From the NCBI GenBank assembly GCA_963383645.1, contig OY726572.1:64642738-64706737 (forward strand): DNA of 64,000 nucleotides, in the 5' to 3' direction. The notes under the pieces are model-generated. The model ran no database searches. It saw only the letters and a program-made list of their open reading frames with translations, and was not told where the DNA came from. The DNA is from Muscardinus avellanarius. Lineage: Eukaryota; Chordata; Mammalia; Rodentia; Gliridae. The position numbers and the translations under genes are program-made. Positions 35,301-46,691 of this stretch are shown in pieces. Each line of letters starts with the position of its first letter. The first letter of the stretch is position 1.

Positions 35301-35693
35301 AAGGTGTACATGAACTGACAAGTGTCCTTGGCCTCCTCCATGACCAGTCAATCCACTGCATCCTGGATGGACTCACTTCCAGTGACTCAATTATTACATG
35401 AAAATAGATTTACCCTCTTTGGCCAGATCAATGAATACTCAGCCTTCTGGAAGGTTCTGGGCTAGGCTCTGGGAAAACAAGGATATAACACAAGTCCATT
35501 GCCAGAAGATTCTGCCCGTAAGAGGAAGAGAACAAAAGGGAAAGAAAAGCTTAAGCCTACAGAGGGCAGAAATGAACCTAACCTGACACTTTCACCCACA
35601 CGTGGCAATCAGTCTGTAAAGGTTTGTTATTAACTGATAATGTTGTGGTAAGCACATTGGATTTGGGATAGTGTACTTAAAAGTTAACATATG

Positions 35694-35905
35694 CGCCGGG
35701 CATGGTGGCGCACGCTTGTAATCCCAGCATTTGGGAGGCGGAGACAGGAGAATCACGGTTCACAGACAGCCTCAGCTACTTAGTGAGGCCCTTTGCAGCT
35801 CAGCGAGACCCTGTTTCAAAATAAAGAATAAAAAATAGGGCTGGGGGTGTAGCTCGGAGATAGAATGCCCCTGGGTTCCATTCCCAGTACTATAAAAAAA
35901 AAAGT
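35694..35905 (+). mobile_element. SINE type B
   Basis: Full length, short A tail. The 35301-35693 stretch has no named feature. Confidence 0.9.
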
Positions 35906-36095
35906 TAACATATCCTGTGGCTAGAACCTAGTGGGTTGTCTTTATCCTCTGCAGATTCATAGTTGTATTCCTTCTATGTCTGGGACTTAATTTTTAATTT
36001 TAATTTTATTTTTTAACTGATACAGATAAACATAAAAGTTGTTTATCAGTTTTTAAACGGGCTCATATGGCCGTCTCCTCTGGTTTTGTGTGTAG

Positions 36096-36186
36096 GGAGC
36101 CGGCACGGATGAGGGCTGCCTGATTGAGATCCTGGCCTCCCGGACCCCTGAGGAGATCCGGCGCATCAACCAGACCTACCAGCAGC
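36096..36186 (+). CDS. ANXA4: ANXA4 exon 6 (residues 103-133)
   Basis: 91 nt, phase 0 to 1, acceptor TGTAG, donor GTACGT. It encodes the repeat II calcium loop GAGTDEG followed by [16 protein letters not shown], a strongly conserved annexin helix pair. The split codon 133 is completed by the next exon as Gln. Confidence 0.97.
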
Positions 36187-36491
36187 GTACGTGGCAGCCT
36201 CAGTGGCCCCGCCTGATGATCTGAGGAGACTAGCGGGAAGTGGCTGGCCCCTCGCCAGACTCTCTTCACAGACACCCTGACCCCAGACGATCCTTAGTGC
36301 CAGACTGCTTTGAGGCAGATCCTCATGTGGGCAAAATGCCTGTCAGTTGGCTTCTTAAGATTTCTTAGGGGAAGATACCACTCAGCTTAGGCTTCTCAGT
36401 GTAGTGTTTTTGTAACCCCAAATTTTGGAAAGTTGTTCCTTATAACCAAGCAAAGAGCCAAAGGTGCTTGTTCAAAGTGCCAGCCCCCTGG

Positions 36492-36727
36492 GCCAGGCGT
36501 GGTGGCGCACTCTTATTATAATCCCAGCATGTGGGAGGCTGAGACAGGAGAATCATGGTTCGGGGACAGCCTCAGCTACTTAGTGAGGCCCTTTGCAACT
36601 CAATGAGACCCTGTTTCAAGATAAAGAATAAAAAATAGGGTAGGGGTGTAGCTTGGAGTTGGAATGCCCCTGGGTTCCATCCCCAGTATCAAAAACAAAC
36701 AAACAAACAAACAAACAAAACAAACAA
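36492..36727 (+). mobile_element. SINE type B with (AAAC)n tail
   Basis: Full length; tail 36694-36727. Confidence 0.9.
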
Positions 36728-36899
36728 TGTGCTGGCCCCAGCAATTCTTAGTGTTCCCAGGAAAGGCCTAGAACTAGCTGGCCCAGTTTCTGATTTCTAG
36801 ACTAGACTCTGCGTCCTCCTTCCATCTCAGGATACTAGCCACTTATTCCCCTCTTAGAAATGGAGGTTGATGTGTAAGGGCCTTTTTTAAAAATACATG

Positions 36900-37595
36900 C
36901 CTTTTAGCCCTAAAAATAGAACACAAATGCACATCCTTGGTGTTTATTCAGTAGTGTTTATAGTAGCTAAAAATATCTAAAAGCAGTATATTGGCTAAAC
37001 AATATATGGTACCCTCACACAATGGACTACTAACATAGTCATTAAACTTATAAAAATATTATTAAATTATATTAAATTGAAAAAATAAATTATATTAAAT
37101 TGTATGCAATGTAAATGAGGGAAAAAGACAAGTAAAAAATAGTATGCTATGATCCAATTTTTGATAAAATAATAATAATATGTATGAGATAAAATGAAGA
37201 AAGTCACTGACTAAAATGTTATTGGTGAGCCGGGCGTGGTGGCGCACGCTTGTAATCCCAGCATTTGGAAGGCTGAGACCGGAGGATCACGGTTCGCGGA
37301 CAGCCTCAGCTACTTAGTGAGGCCCTCTGCAACTCAGTGAGACCCAGTTTCAAAATAAAAGAATAAAAAATAGGGCAGGGGCTGTAGCTCGATGGTCGAA
37401 TGCCCCTGGGTTCCATCCCTAGACCCGCAAAAATAAATAAATAAATAAATGAATGAATAAAATATTACTGGTGATTATTATTGGAGGGTGATTAGATTTT
37501 TGAGTATTTTTTCTCTCCTCCATTTAACTTATTTTTCTCCTAAGTTTTCTCTAGTCAATGAGTATTACTTTTGTAGAAAGAAAACAACACAATAA
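36900..37595 (+). mobile_element. Ancient L1 3' remnant split by a SINE
   Basis: 36900-37225 (ACAATATATGGTACCCTCACACAATGGACTAC, GTATGCTATGATCCAATTTTTG) and 37455-37595 match the usual 3' end of old L1ME-type elements; a type B SINE sits between at 37229-37452. Confidence 0.6.
37229..37452 (+). mobile_element. SINE type B with (AAAT)n tail
   Basis: Little diverged: GGATCACGGTTCGCGGACAGCC and GACCCGCAAAAATAAAT. Confidence 0.92.
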
Positions 37596-37599
37596 GAAG

Positions 37600-37880
37600 C
37601 CAGGCATGGTGGCGCATGCTTGCAATCCCAGCATTTGGGAGGCTGAGACAGGAGGATCGCGGTTTGCAGACAGCCTCAGCTACTTAGTGAGGCCCTCTGC
37701 AACTCAGTGAGACCCTGTTTCAAAATAAAGAACAAAAAATAGGGCTGGGAGTATAGCTCGAAGGTAAAATGCCCCTGGACTCCATCCCCAGTACTGCAAA
37801 AAAAAAGAAAGGAAGGAAGGAAGGAAGGAAGGAAGGAAGGAAGGAAGGAAGGAAGGAAAAGTAAAGGAAGAAAAGAAAAG
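37600..37880 (+). mobile_element. SINE type B with (GGAA)n tail
   Basis: Tail 37807-37858. The following 37900-38374 is ordinary intron up to exon 7. Confidence 0.9.
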
Positions 37881-38374
37881 AAAAAAGAAAACACAATAAG
37901 AGATGTTGGGCAGGGTTCAGGGTGGGAGATTCTAAACTTTGGGAGTTCTGACTTACTACCCCTACTTCCATATGCAGCCCACGCAGGTTTCTCACTGGGG
38001 CTGTGCAGAGGGGGCTCCATGTGGGGGGCTCCCGGGGCTTCTGAGCGAAGGCCTGCTCTGAGATGCTGCAGTGGCCAGTCCACAGCTGCCAGCCAACCGC
38101 TTTCAGAGCAGAGCTGTGGACTGCGGGAACCAGAGGGAGGGTTTGGGCCCCACCTGTTTCAACCCCCCTCTCCTTCTTAAGGAACAAGAATATCTCATTT
38201 CCACTCTAATGAAGAGACAAACTCTCTGGCTGATTTTAGCAGGGTTTAGTTCTTGGAAAGCTGCCCAGGGGACCCGCTGAGGGACACAGGCTGGCGCTGG
38301 GGGACAGAACCCACAGGGGGCGCCAGCGTCCCGCAGGACCCGTTCTGACATAGCTGCCTCTGCTTTCTTGCTAG

Positions 38375-38454
38375 AATACGGACGGAGCCTTGAGGATGAC
38401 ATCTGCTCTGACACGTCATTCATGTTCCAGCGAGTGCTGGTGTCCCTGTGTGCT
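38375..38454 (+). CDS. ANXA4: ANXA4 exon 7 (residues 133-159)
   Basis: 80 nt, phase 1 to 0, acceptor GCTAG, donor GTGAGT. It encodes YGRSLEDDI and the repeat II cap D145. It carries Cys143 and Cys158 where, from memory, human ANXA4 has Arg and Ser. The Cys143 codon is TGC, consistent with a CpG transition from CGC. Confidence 0.97.
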
Positions 38455-38797
38455 GTGAGTCGCTGCTCTGTGGCCAGGCCGTGGGGGATGGCTGTTACCG
38501 GAATGCTCAGCCCCCGCCCCCTTATCAGCCTGTCCCATCCTTTCAGCCCTGGCACTGTTCTTGGGCCTCGCTCTTCCTTTATCCTGTTTCCCCCTCCCAG
38601 CCTCTGGCTGGTCTCATTCATTCTACTTAAACTCAGTCTTCACAAGCCAGGAAGCCCCACTGCTCAGTGCACTTGGGGTTACGAAGTCGACCAAGAGGTG
38701 TCTCCTGAGTGTCTTTTGTTAGGAGGAAATGTATTTGGTACAGAACTTGCTGTGAAGCAAGAAAAGATTAAGCACTAAAAAAGAGCAGTGTAGTTAG

Positions 38798-39194
38798 ATG
38801 GGCGAGGTGGCGCACGCTTGTAATCCCAGCACTTGGGAGGCTGAGCCAGGAGGAGCAAAGGGTCAATACCAGACTTAGCAACTTAGAGAGGCCCTGCTTC
38901 AAAATAATAAAGAGGAAGCCGGGCATGGTGTCACAATCTTGTAATCCCAGCATTCAGGAGGCTGAGAACGGAGGATCGCGGTTCATGGACAGCCTCAGCT
39001 ACTTAGGCCCTCTGCAACTCAGTGAGACCCGGTTACAAAATAAAGAATAAAAAATAGGGCAGGAGGTGTAGCTTGGAGGTCGAATGTCCCTGGGTTCCAT
39101 CCCCAGACCCACCAAAAAAAAAAAAAAAAAAAAGGGACTGGGGGTGTAGCTCAGTGGTAGAACACCTCTAGGTTCAATCCCCAGGGCCTCCCTG

Positions 39195-39245
<51 letters not shown>
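38798..39245 (+). mobile_element. Type B SINE nested in an older SINE with (CA)n tail
   Basis: Outer left half 38798-38918, inner type B 38919-39134, outer right half 39135-39197, then (CA)n to 39245. Confidence 0.87.
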
Positions 39246-39249
<4 letters not shown>

Positions 39250-39279
39250 GGGTGCAGAAACAAAGGAAAGACTTCATGG

Positions 39280-39450
39280 TGCTGGGCACGTTGGCACACG
39301 CCTCCTGCTGACAGGAGGACTGCAGGTTTGAGGCCAGCCATAGCAACTCAGTGAGGCTTTCAGCAATTTAATGAGACCCTGTTCCAAAATTTAAAAATAT
39401 AAGAAGGGCTGGGGTGTAGTCCAGAGGCAGAATGCCCCTGGGTCCAAGAG
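39280..39450 (+). mobile_element. Decayed SINE
   Basis: Left half with a gap in the head, then GCTGGGGTGTAGTCCAGAGG. Confidence 0.65.
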
Positions 39451-39479
39451 AGGAGGAGGGAGAGAGGAAAGGCAGGCAG

Positions 39480-39960
39480 GCAGGCAGTTTGTCCAAGCTC
39501 CACGACAGGGATGCTGGTTGAGAGAGCACTTTCAGGATCGTAGGTTTCAGAGGCAGAGCCGTAGATGGGCAGGAAGAAGACCAAGAACGACAAGAACAAG
39601 GCAAGGAGATGGGAAACCTGGGCGTTCCAGGAACAGTTGGCTGGATGGTCAGGCTGGAAACTCTAGAAGCCCGTTTGGAAGGACCGCCTGGGATTCTCTG
39701 CTGAGAGGAGTTGCTGCTTTATTTAGAGAGCAGCAGGGAACCAGCAGAGGTTTGGGAGCCGCAGATGATATGATGGAGATGAGAGGGTTGAGATTAGAAC
39801 TGCATTTTCAGAAGAGTAAGGAAAGAGCGATGTGTGAACAGCGGCAAGGAACTGGAGGCTGGATGGCCAGGTAGGACGGCACATCAGTGTTTCAGGTGAG
39901 GAATAGTCTGGAACTGGGCTGCGGAGGGGGGAGCAGGGCTGCCAGGAACGAGAAGGGTGC
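39480..39960 (-). mobile_element. Probable L2 remnant, antisense
   Basis: GCAGGGAACCAGCAGAGGTTTGGGAGC, TAGAACTGCATTTTCAGAAG and GTTTCAGGTGAGGAATAG follow the reverse of the L2 3' region. It produces short open frames only. Confidence 0.5.
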
Positions 39961-39977
39961 GCAAGATACTTCACATG

Positions 39978-40202
39978 AAGCTGGCACAGTGGCACACACC
40001 TGTAATCCCAGTACTTGAGAGGCTGAGACAGGAGGATTGCAGGTTGAGGCCAGCCTCAGCAACTTAGGGAAGCCCTCAGCAATTGAACAAGACTCCGTTT
40101 CAAAAATGGGGGTGTTGGGGTTGCAGCTTGGAGGTAGAATGGGCCTGGGTTCAATTCATGCTAACACACATGTGCATGCACACACGCATGCGCACGCACG
40201 CG

Positions 40203-40238
<36 letters not shown>
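39978..40238 (+). mobile_element. SINE type A with CA/CG/TG alternating tail
   Basis: The tail at 40160-40238 mixes CATG, CACG and CGCG steps: another Z-DNA-prone tract. Confidence 0.87.
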
Positions 40239-40240
<2 letters not shown>

Positions 40241-40304
40241 GACCTGTCCCCCTACTTCATCCTTGACCTCCTTTTTGCATGTGAAATTGTGTTTCTCTCT
40301 GCTC

Positions 40305-40540
40305 TATTTATTTATTTATTAACTTTTGAGGTACTGGGGATGGAACCCAGGGGCATTGTACCTCCGAGCTACACCCCCAGGCCTACTTTCTGGTCATTTT
40401 ATTTTTTATTTTTTTGAAACAGGGTCTCACTGAGTTGCAAAGAGCCTCGCTAAGTAGCTGAGGCTGTCCGCAAATCGCGATCCTCTGGTCTCCGCCTCCT
40501 GAATGCTAGGATTACAAGCGTGCGCCACCACGCCCGGCTC
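40305..40540 (-). mobile_element. SINE type B
   Basis: Full length with a (TTTA)n tail. Confidence 0.9.
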
Positions 40541-41422
40541 TCTCTGCTTTTATAGATGTTTCTTTATGGATAGTCTACTGTCACCTCAGTTGACTCCTAC
40601 ACTAACCTCGGGCTAGTTCCCCTCCAGCCCAGCTCTTCCTCCTGAGCTGCCCGGGTCTGTTCCTACTGTCTCTGTTTTTCCAAAACCCAAAGCAGAACCT
40701 TGAGGATCATCCCCCAGCGTCCATCTCACCCTGCCCGCCTGTTCCTCTGATTTCCTTCTCATTCTTCCTTTCCTCCCGTATTTAACGCTCCGATGAGCCA
40801 TGCCCAGCTCACAGAAAACTGGGGCAACGCAGATAAAAACAGTGTAACAAACAGAGGAAAGGAGTGGGCTTGCTGTCCTTTCCCATTCCCGGGAGGCCCT
40901 CCGCGCCTCCCGTGAGCGGGGCTGTTGGTGTGCGTGCTGTGCAGGGGCATCTCATGTGCTCCTTGGTTCCCACCCAGGCCCAGGCCCAGTTTCTCTGTCT
41001 TCTCCTTTGTTCTAACCCCTTCTTGGCAAAAGTTGATTTGTGTAGCAAAGTTAGAAAGGCCTGAGTCTGCAGGTAAGACTGCAGCCAGGAGGGGTGGAGA
41101 AGAGTCGAGGAGAAAGCAGCCATTCTCTGCCCCCCCCATTCTCTGCCCCACCTCCCACCCCCACTGGCAGGGACACATTGCAACACCCCGGGCCACAGCA
41201 GGACCGGGCTCTGTTGATGATGTGCTCTGGGCACGGGTCAGAGTCACCGCAACAGTGCAGGCGGGTTCGGAGGACACCTGTCCTGCCTCCCCAGGCCCAA
41301 AGTCGCCCCTTGAGTATTTTATCTTATTACCATGTCTTTGGGTTCCCAGGCCTTCTGTCATAAGTGTTCCCAATTCTTCAGGATGCTTTCTCATTCTCTT
41401 TGGTTTCTTCTCTCTTCCTCAG
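40541..41422 (+). other. SINE-free end of ANXA4 intron 7
   Basis: Rather GC-rich unique sequence. The exon 8 frame is open backwards to 40925 without a stop. There is no codon pattern or protein family to support a coding use. Confidence 0.5.
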
Positions 41423-41479
41423 GGTGGCAGGGATGAAGGGAATTACCTGGACGACGCTCTCATGAGACAGGATGCCCAG
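41423..41479 (+). CDS. ANXA4: ANXA4 exon 8 (residues 160-178)
   Basis: 57 nt, phase 0 to 0, acceptor CCTCAG. The donor GTTGGT has a non-consensus T at +3. It encodes the linker between repeats II and III (GGRDEGNYLDDAL). The exon can be skipped in frame, removing 19 residues. Confidence 0.97.
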
Positions 41480-41977
41480 GTTGGTAAAACTGCAATCTCC
41501 TTCCTCCAGTTTCCCCAGTAAGACCGGAGCTTCGTTGGTGGACAGCCTCTTCTGTTTCAGCATACATTACCCAGGGTGGGGTATATTATGAAAAAAGGCT
41601 CCTATAGCTGACCTTTAATAACAGAGGTTCCTTTCAGGGGTACCTGGAACTTGGTGGGTGGCACTGGACATTGTTACATCTGCACTCCTGGTCCCAGACT
41701 CCCTGACACTGGGGTCATGTGGTGAGCCCAGAGAATCACCAGGTGTCTTCTGCATCACGTGGAGGCCAAGGGCTCAGCCTTTGCTCGGTTCACTGTACAT
41801 TTTTATTTTCCCAAAGAGAACATTTGATAGGAACCATGTAAAAGGCTTAGCACAGCATGTGCACTGAGGGGCAAAATAAATACCAGATGGTTACTTCCCT
41901 AGTACTCAACCCCCTGATCATTGTCCTGGCATCAACCCCTGTGGTCAGATAACAATAATAATAGCTCGAAAGAATGA

Positions 41978-42340
41978 GTCCTACTGGACGTGATGGCACA
42001 CACCTGTAATCCCAGTACTTAGGAGGCTGAAGCAGGAGGATTGTAGGTTGGAGGACAGCCTTGGAAAGTAGTGAGACTGATCAACCTAGTGAGACCCTAT
42101 TTCACAAAAAAATAGGGCTGGAGGTGTAACTCAAAGGTAGAATGCAGCCAGGCATGGTGGCGCACGCTTGTAATCCCCCTCGCTTGGGAGGCAGAGACAG
42201 GAGGATCGCGCAGGTTCAAAGCCAGCCTTGCTGTCTTAAGAGACCCTGTTTCCAAATAAAAAATATTAAAAAAAATAGGTGTCTGGGAGTGTAGCCTGGA
42301 GGTAGAAGGGTTTCCAGGAACCCCAATACCACAAAAAAAG
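41978..42340 (+). mobile_element. Type A SINE, then type C SINE
   Basis: 41978-42145 is type A without the end of its right half; the type C at 42146-42340 probably inserted into it. An antisense MIR follows at 42355-42535 (CCATTTTACAGACAAGGAAATTGAGGC). Confidence 0.82.
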
Positions 42341-42833
42341 AGGGTCCTTATCAGGCATCTAACACTGTCCTCGGACTTTATCTTAACTATATCATTGAAT
42401 CCTTACAATAACCTTAGAAGGTAAATATTACCATTGCCATTTTACAGACAAGGAAATTGAGGCTCAGAGAGAAATTCCTTGTTCACAAACATAACAGGAG
42501 AACTGGGATTTACACTGAACCCCTGTATTTTTAACCAATACGCAGCCACAGTGAGAAATCAGTTTCCCTCAAGTGTGGGGTATGAACCATTGTTTTTCTG
42601 CTGAAGAGAACCTGTGGCTATCATTATAAGGGCAGCGGTATTAGTGTGGCTTGGGCTTCTCAGAGAGTGGCTCCTGGGTTTTTAGAGGGAGCACCCCAAA
42701 GCAAGCAATAGAGCCAATGGCAGGTGCATGACTGTTTATGCTCTAGCCCAGGAAATCACAGTGTCACTCCCACCATACTTTGTTAATTGAAGTAGGGAAA
42801 ACCCACCTTCTGTTTCTTAGAAAACCAATAAGG

Positions 42834-43075
42834 TGGCCGGGCATGGTGGCGCACGCTTGTAATCACCGCGCTTGGGAGGCGGAGACAGGAGGATCGCGCA
42901 GGTTCGAAGCCAGCCGCGCTGGCTTAAGAGACCCTGTTTCCAAAAATAAAATAGGTCTGAGAGTGTAGCCCGGAGGTAGAAGGGCTTCCAGGAACCCCAG
43001 TACCACCAAAAAAAAAAAATAGGTCTGGGCGTATAACCTGGAGGTAGAAAAGCCCTTGGGTTCCACCACCACCAA

Positions 43076-43142
<67 letters not shown>
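42834..43142 (+). mobile_element. SINE type C, second right half, (GAAA)n tail
   Basis: Type C at 42834-43018 holds the perfect 17-base hairpin at about 42908-42924. A second right half is at 43019-43070 and a pure AAAG array at 43075-43142. Confidence 0.92.
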
Positions 43143-43143
<1 letters not shown>

Positions 43144-43474
43144 ATTATATATAGAGATGCTATCTGATTTACAAGGAGATTGTGTCCCAATGACTTACTG
43201 TAAGTTGAAAATGCATTTAATACATCAAACCTACTGAACATCCTAACTTATCAATACAATACACCATAGAATATGAGTTGTTTATACTCTAGATTTTTGT
43301 AGCTGCCTGGGAGCTGAGGCTTGTTGCTGCTTCCCAGGTTGCAATAAAGCATAATACTACATACGGCTAACTCAGGAAAGGATAAAAATCCAAAGCTTGG
43401 TTTCCATTAAATATGTTTTTGTACCATTGTCAAGCTGAAAAATTGTAAGGCAAACCATTGTCTGCCAAGGACCC

Positions 43475-43479
<5 letters not shown>

Positions 43480-43517
<38 letters not shown>
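43480..43517 (+). repeat. (TG)n microsatellite
   Basis: About 18 TG units, followed by TGCACGTGCGTGCG. Confidence 0.95.
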
Positions 43518-43559
43518 ACGTGCGTGCGTGTATTAGGGTTTTGGGTTTTGTTTTTTTTT

Positions 43560-43758
43560 TACAATACTAGGACTGGAACCCAGAGAACCTCTGAGTTATA
43601 CCTCCGACCCAACCCTATTTTTTATTCTTTATTTTGAAACAGGGTCTCACTGAGTTGCAAAGGGCCACACTAAGTAGCCGAGTCTGTCTGCAAACCACGA
43701 TCCTCCTGTCTCAGCCTCCGGAATGCTGGGATTACAAGTGTGCGACACCACGCCCGGC

Positions 43759-43807
<49 letters not shown>
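43560..43807 (-). mobile_element. SINE type B followed by (TG)n
   Basis: The body is 43560-43760. A 48-bp (TG)n at 43760-43807 lies on the head side, unlike most other microsatellites here. Confidence 0.88.
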
Positions 43808-43809
<2 letters not shown>

Positions 43810-43928
43810 TTTCTCTCCAACCAACAAAACAAAACAGCTAGCGAAGCTCTTTGAAGTTCTGGAAACTTTTGCCCAAGTCTTGGCACATACTCTTTAATGT
43901 TTTAAACTTGTACTTTGTTTGGCTTCAG

Positions 43929-44022
43929 GAACTGTATGAGGCCGGAGAGAAGAAGTGGGGGACAGATGAGGTGAAATTTCTCTCTATTCTCTGTTCCCGG
44001 AACCGAAATCATCTGTTGCATG
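43929..44022 (+). CDS. ANXA4: ANXA4 exon 9 (residues 179-210)
   Basis: 94 nt, phase 0 to 1, acceptor CTTCAG, donor GTAGGC. It encodes the repeat III loop in its diverged form (GEKKWGTDE) and the SRNRNHLL helix. The first residue is Glu where I recall Asp in human. A long (TG)n run ends about 120 bp upstream of the exon. Confidence 0.97.
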
Positions 44023-45190
44023 GTAGGCAATTTCCTCACTTCCCAAAAAATAAATTTGAAAGGTAGTGGAAATGGTATTGCCCATAATTGAAAACCTTTC
44101 CCCCTTCACTTGGTATGGAAAACTGACTGTATTGAACTGTTTTAGGTTCTTACTTTGGAAATTTATGAGTCCAATGTTATGAAAGAAGGTCAATTTCTAA
44201 AAACTTAATTATTAATAACTAGCAGATACAAATGTATTCACAGAAGTTTGGCATTTCTGTTTCTAGGAAACCAACCTTTCTAGTCAGTCCTTTTTCTAAA
44301 ACAGGCCTAAGAATTTAATTTTCATTTAGTTACATAAGAAAATAATCTTCAGTACATCAGGAAGCAATAAAATAGAAACATTGCTTGATTTTTATTCCTA
44401 TTTAATATCCAAGCTGTGAAGATGATAGAAGTTATTTCTTTAGAGGTTATGTTGCATAAGATTAATAGTGGATAATTTCATATTTTATCTCCTACATGTG
44501 ATGTTTCTAATTTGTTTCTGATAATACTAGACTTCGTAATGTGCTTTTAATGTCTCTGGAGGAAAGATACTATACAATTGTAGAATATTTGTTGTTGGGC
44601 TTTTATATTCTTCTTTTAAACAGAAATAAGGATTTAATGGAATATTCAAGCTTTTGTATAAGCTCTTTAGGTGTTCATGTACATTATAATTTTATAATCC
44701 CACCATACCCTTATCACACACACAGATGTACAGTGCTCCTGGGAAATTTTAGTAACAAGTTTGCTAAGTTGAAAACATAAAGTAATTGCAAAGTACAGCA
44801 CATTTTGAAGTTGTAATTATTTCAGATGTTCCACAGAGATAAGAACAACAACAAAAAGTGATTAGTCCTCTTACTAAATATCATGGGTTACTATCAGACA
44901 CACCAACTTGTGACTCAGTTCATTTGCCTTCCCTTGTGTGATTATAAAATAACCAATCTCCCCCTGGTGGTATATTTCCAGAACTGCAGGTCCTCAGAAG
45001 TTGATAGGGTGTTTGTAAGAATTTTCACTTCCAGACACAGGTCAATAGTTGAGTGGTTACAAAACATCTGCTTTTAAGCCACTGAGAGAAAATATTTTGA
45101 GCACTATTTGGATAAAGATAACTTCAAAATTTTCTTTTCAAACAACAATAATGTCGAGGATTCTCAATAACCAAGATTTTGCTAATAATG
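44023..45190 (+). other. SINE-free AT-rich block in ANXA4 intron 9
   Basis: Over 1.1 kb with no SINE, in a window where the mean gap is much shorter. No open frame or repeat family recognised. A weak antisense MIR begins at 45195. Confidence 0.55.
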
Positions 45191-45274
45191 TTTGATTTTC
45201 TAAGTGCAGTGTGAAACATATCATAAACATTGTTTCTTGAAACACCCCCAAGAAGTAGTCATTATTTTCCCTAA

Positions 45275-46020
45275 TTTTTTTCAGTGCCACGATTGAACCC
45301 AGGGGCATTATACCTCTGAGCTACCCTCCCCCAGCCTTATATTGTATGTATGTATGTATGTATGTATGTATGTATGTATGTATTGTGTGGTACTGGGGGT
45401 GGAACCCAGGGGCTTTTCTACCTCCAGGTTCTACTCCCAGACCTATTTTTTAATATTTTATTTGGAAACAGGGTCTCACTAGTTGCTGAGAGCCTCACTA
45501 AGTAGCTGAGGCTGACTTCGAACCTGTACGATCCTCCTGTCTCAGCCTCCCAAGCGCAGGGATTATAAGCATGCACCATCACACCTGGCCTTTTATTCTT
45601 TATTTTGAAACAAGGTCTCATTAAGTTGCAAAGGGCCTCACTAAGTCTGGCTGAGAACCTACAATCCTCCTGTTTTAGCCTCACAAATTCTGGGATTATA
45701 AGCATGTGCCACCACACCCAGTTTATTTTCTCTAATTTGCAGTGGAGGAAACTCAGACTTATAAAATATGTAATTTATAGGTTATTTGGTTCCAAACCGG
45801 GCATAATCCCAGTACTTGGGAGGCTGAGACAGGAATATCTGGGTTTGTGGCCAGCCTCCGCTACTTAGTGAGGCCCTCTGCAACTCAGTGAGACCCTGTT
45901 TCCAAATAAATAATAAAAAATAGGGCTGGGATTGTAGTTTGGAGGTAGAATGCCACTGGGTTCCATCCCTGGTACCGCAAAATAAAAAGATAGAAAGAAA
46001 GGAAGAAAGAGTTGTAAAGG
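45275..46020. mobile_element. SINE group: minus nested pair, then a plus type B
   Basis: Right half 45275-45338, (TATG)n at 45342-45381, complete C' copy 45385-45592, outer left half 45593-45722. A MIR remainder at 45725-45775 shows the outer copy split a MIR. A plus copy is at 45797-46015. Confidence 0.82.
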
Positions 46021-46595
46021 AGATGATAAAACAGATATCTGCTCTAAGAAGGGTCCAAAAATAGATAGTATGCGAGAGAGACATATTCACCACATTCAAA
46101 AATACTTGGCAAAAAAAGCAAAAAAAAAATGTTTTTAATTATACTAAAGTCTATTAAAAGATGCAACCAGCTGTTATCAAATGTGACTCAGTTTTGAAGA
46201 GGTTGAAGTACTCTCATTTTGATGAGCCAAAAGGAAACTGAACACACAAGCGACTGCCAAGACCAAATTTACAAAAAGACACATTCTTATGAAGGAGACA
46301 AGGAGAAAGAAAGCAAATGTCTGTAGAGGTTGCCTCCGTGCTCTGTGTAAGGAAGCAGGGTTGCAGCTATGGGCCGGGACTTGCCTGCGATCCTAAGGAT
46401 CCTAACACTCCTTCCTTGCCTTGGGCCATTCCTCTGGGCCACATCCCTCCAGGGGTCTCACTCACATCGCTAATTATTTTCTTCTTGAAATGTGCCAAAG
46501 AATAAATAGTACAAACTAGTTAAAAGATGCTCATTCTCTCCATGAACTTTATTTTCCTTTTTTTTTAATCATCGATAATACTATCTTGTTTGTAG
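46021..46595 (+). other. SINE-free intron 9 stretch before exon 10
   Basis: No named feature; ends with a T-run at 46557-46566 near the acceptor. Confidence 0.5.
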
Positions 46596-46691
46596 TGTTT
46601 GATGAATACAAAAGGATATCGCAGAAGGATATTGAACAGAGTATTAAATCTGAAACCTCTGGCAACTTTGAAGATGCTCTCCTGGCTATAG
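46596..46691 (+). CDS. ANXA4: ANXA4 exon 10 (residues 210-242)
   Basis: 96 nt, phase 1 to 1, acceptor TGTAG, donor GTAAGA. It encodes FDEYKRISQKDIEQSI and the SETSGNFED stretch with E229, the likely repeat III calcium cap. Confidence 0.97.
   Translation, partial: CLMNTKGYRRRILNRVLNLKPLATLKMLSWL

Noticed and set aside
38103..38621. Minus-strand open frame of 172 codons
   Set aside because: Antisense shadow over ANXA4 exon 7 and its flanks; no family features.
39518..39874. Open frame of 118 codons
   Set aside because: It lies in a probable antisense L2 remnant and has no protein family features.
40759..41394. Minus-strand open frame of 211 codons
   Set aside because: Lies in an intron, composition-driven, no recognisable domain.
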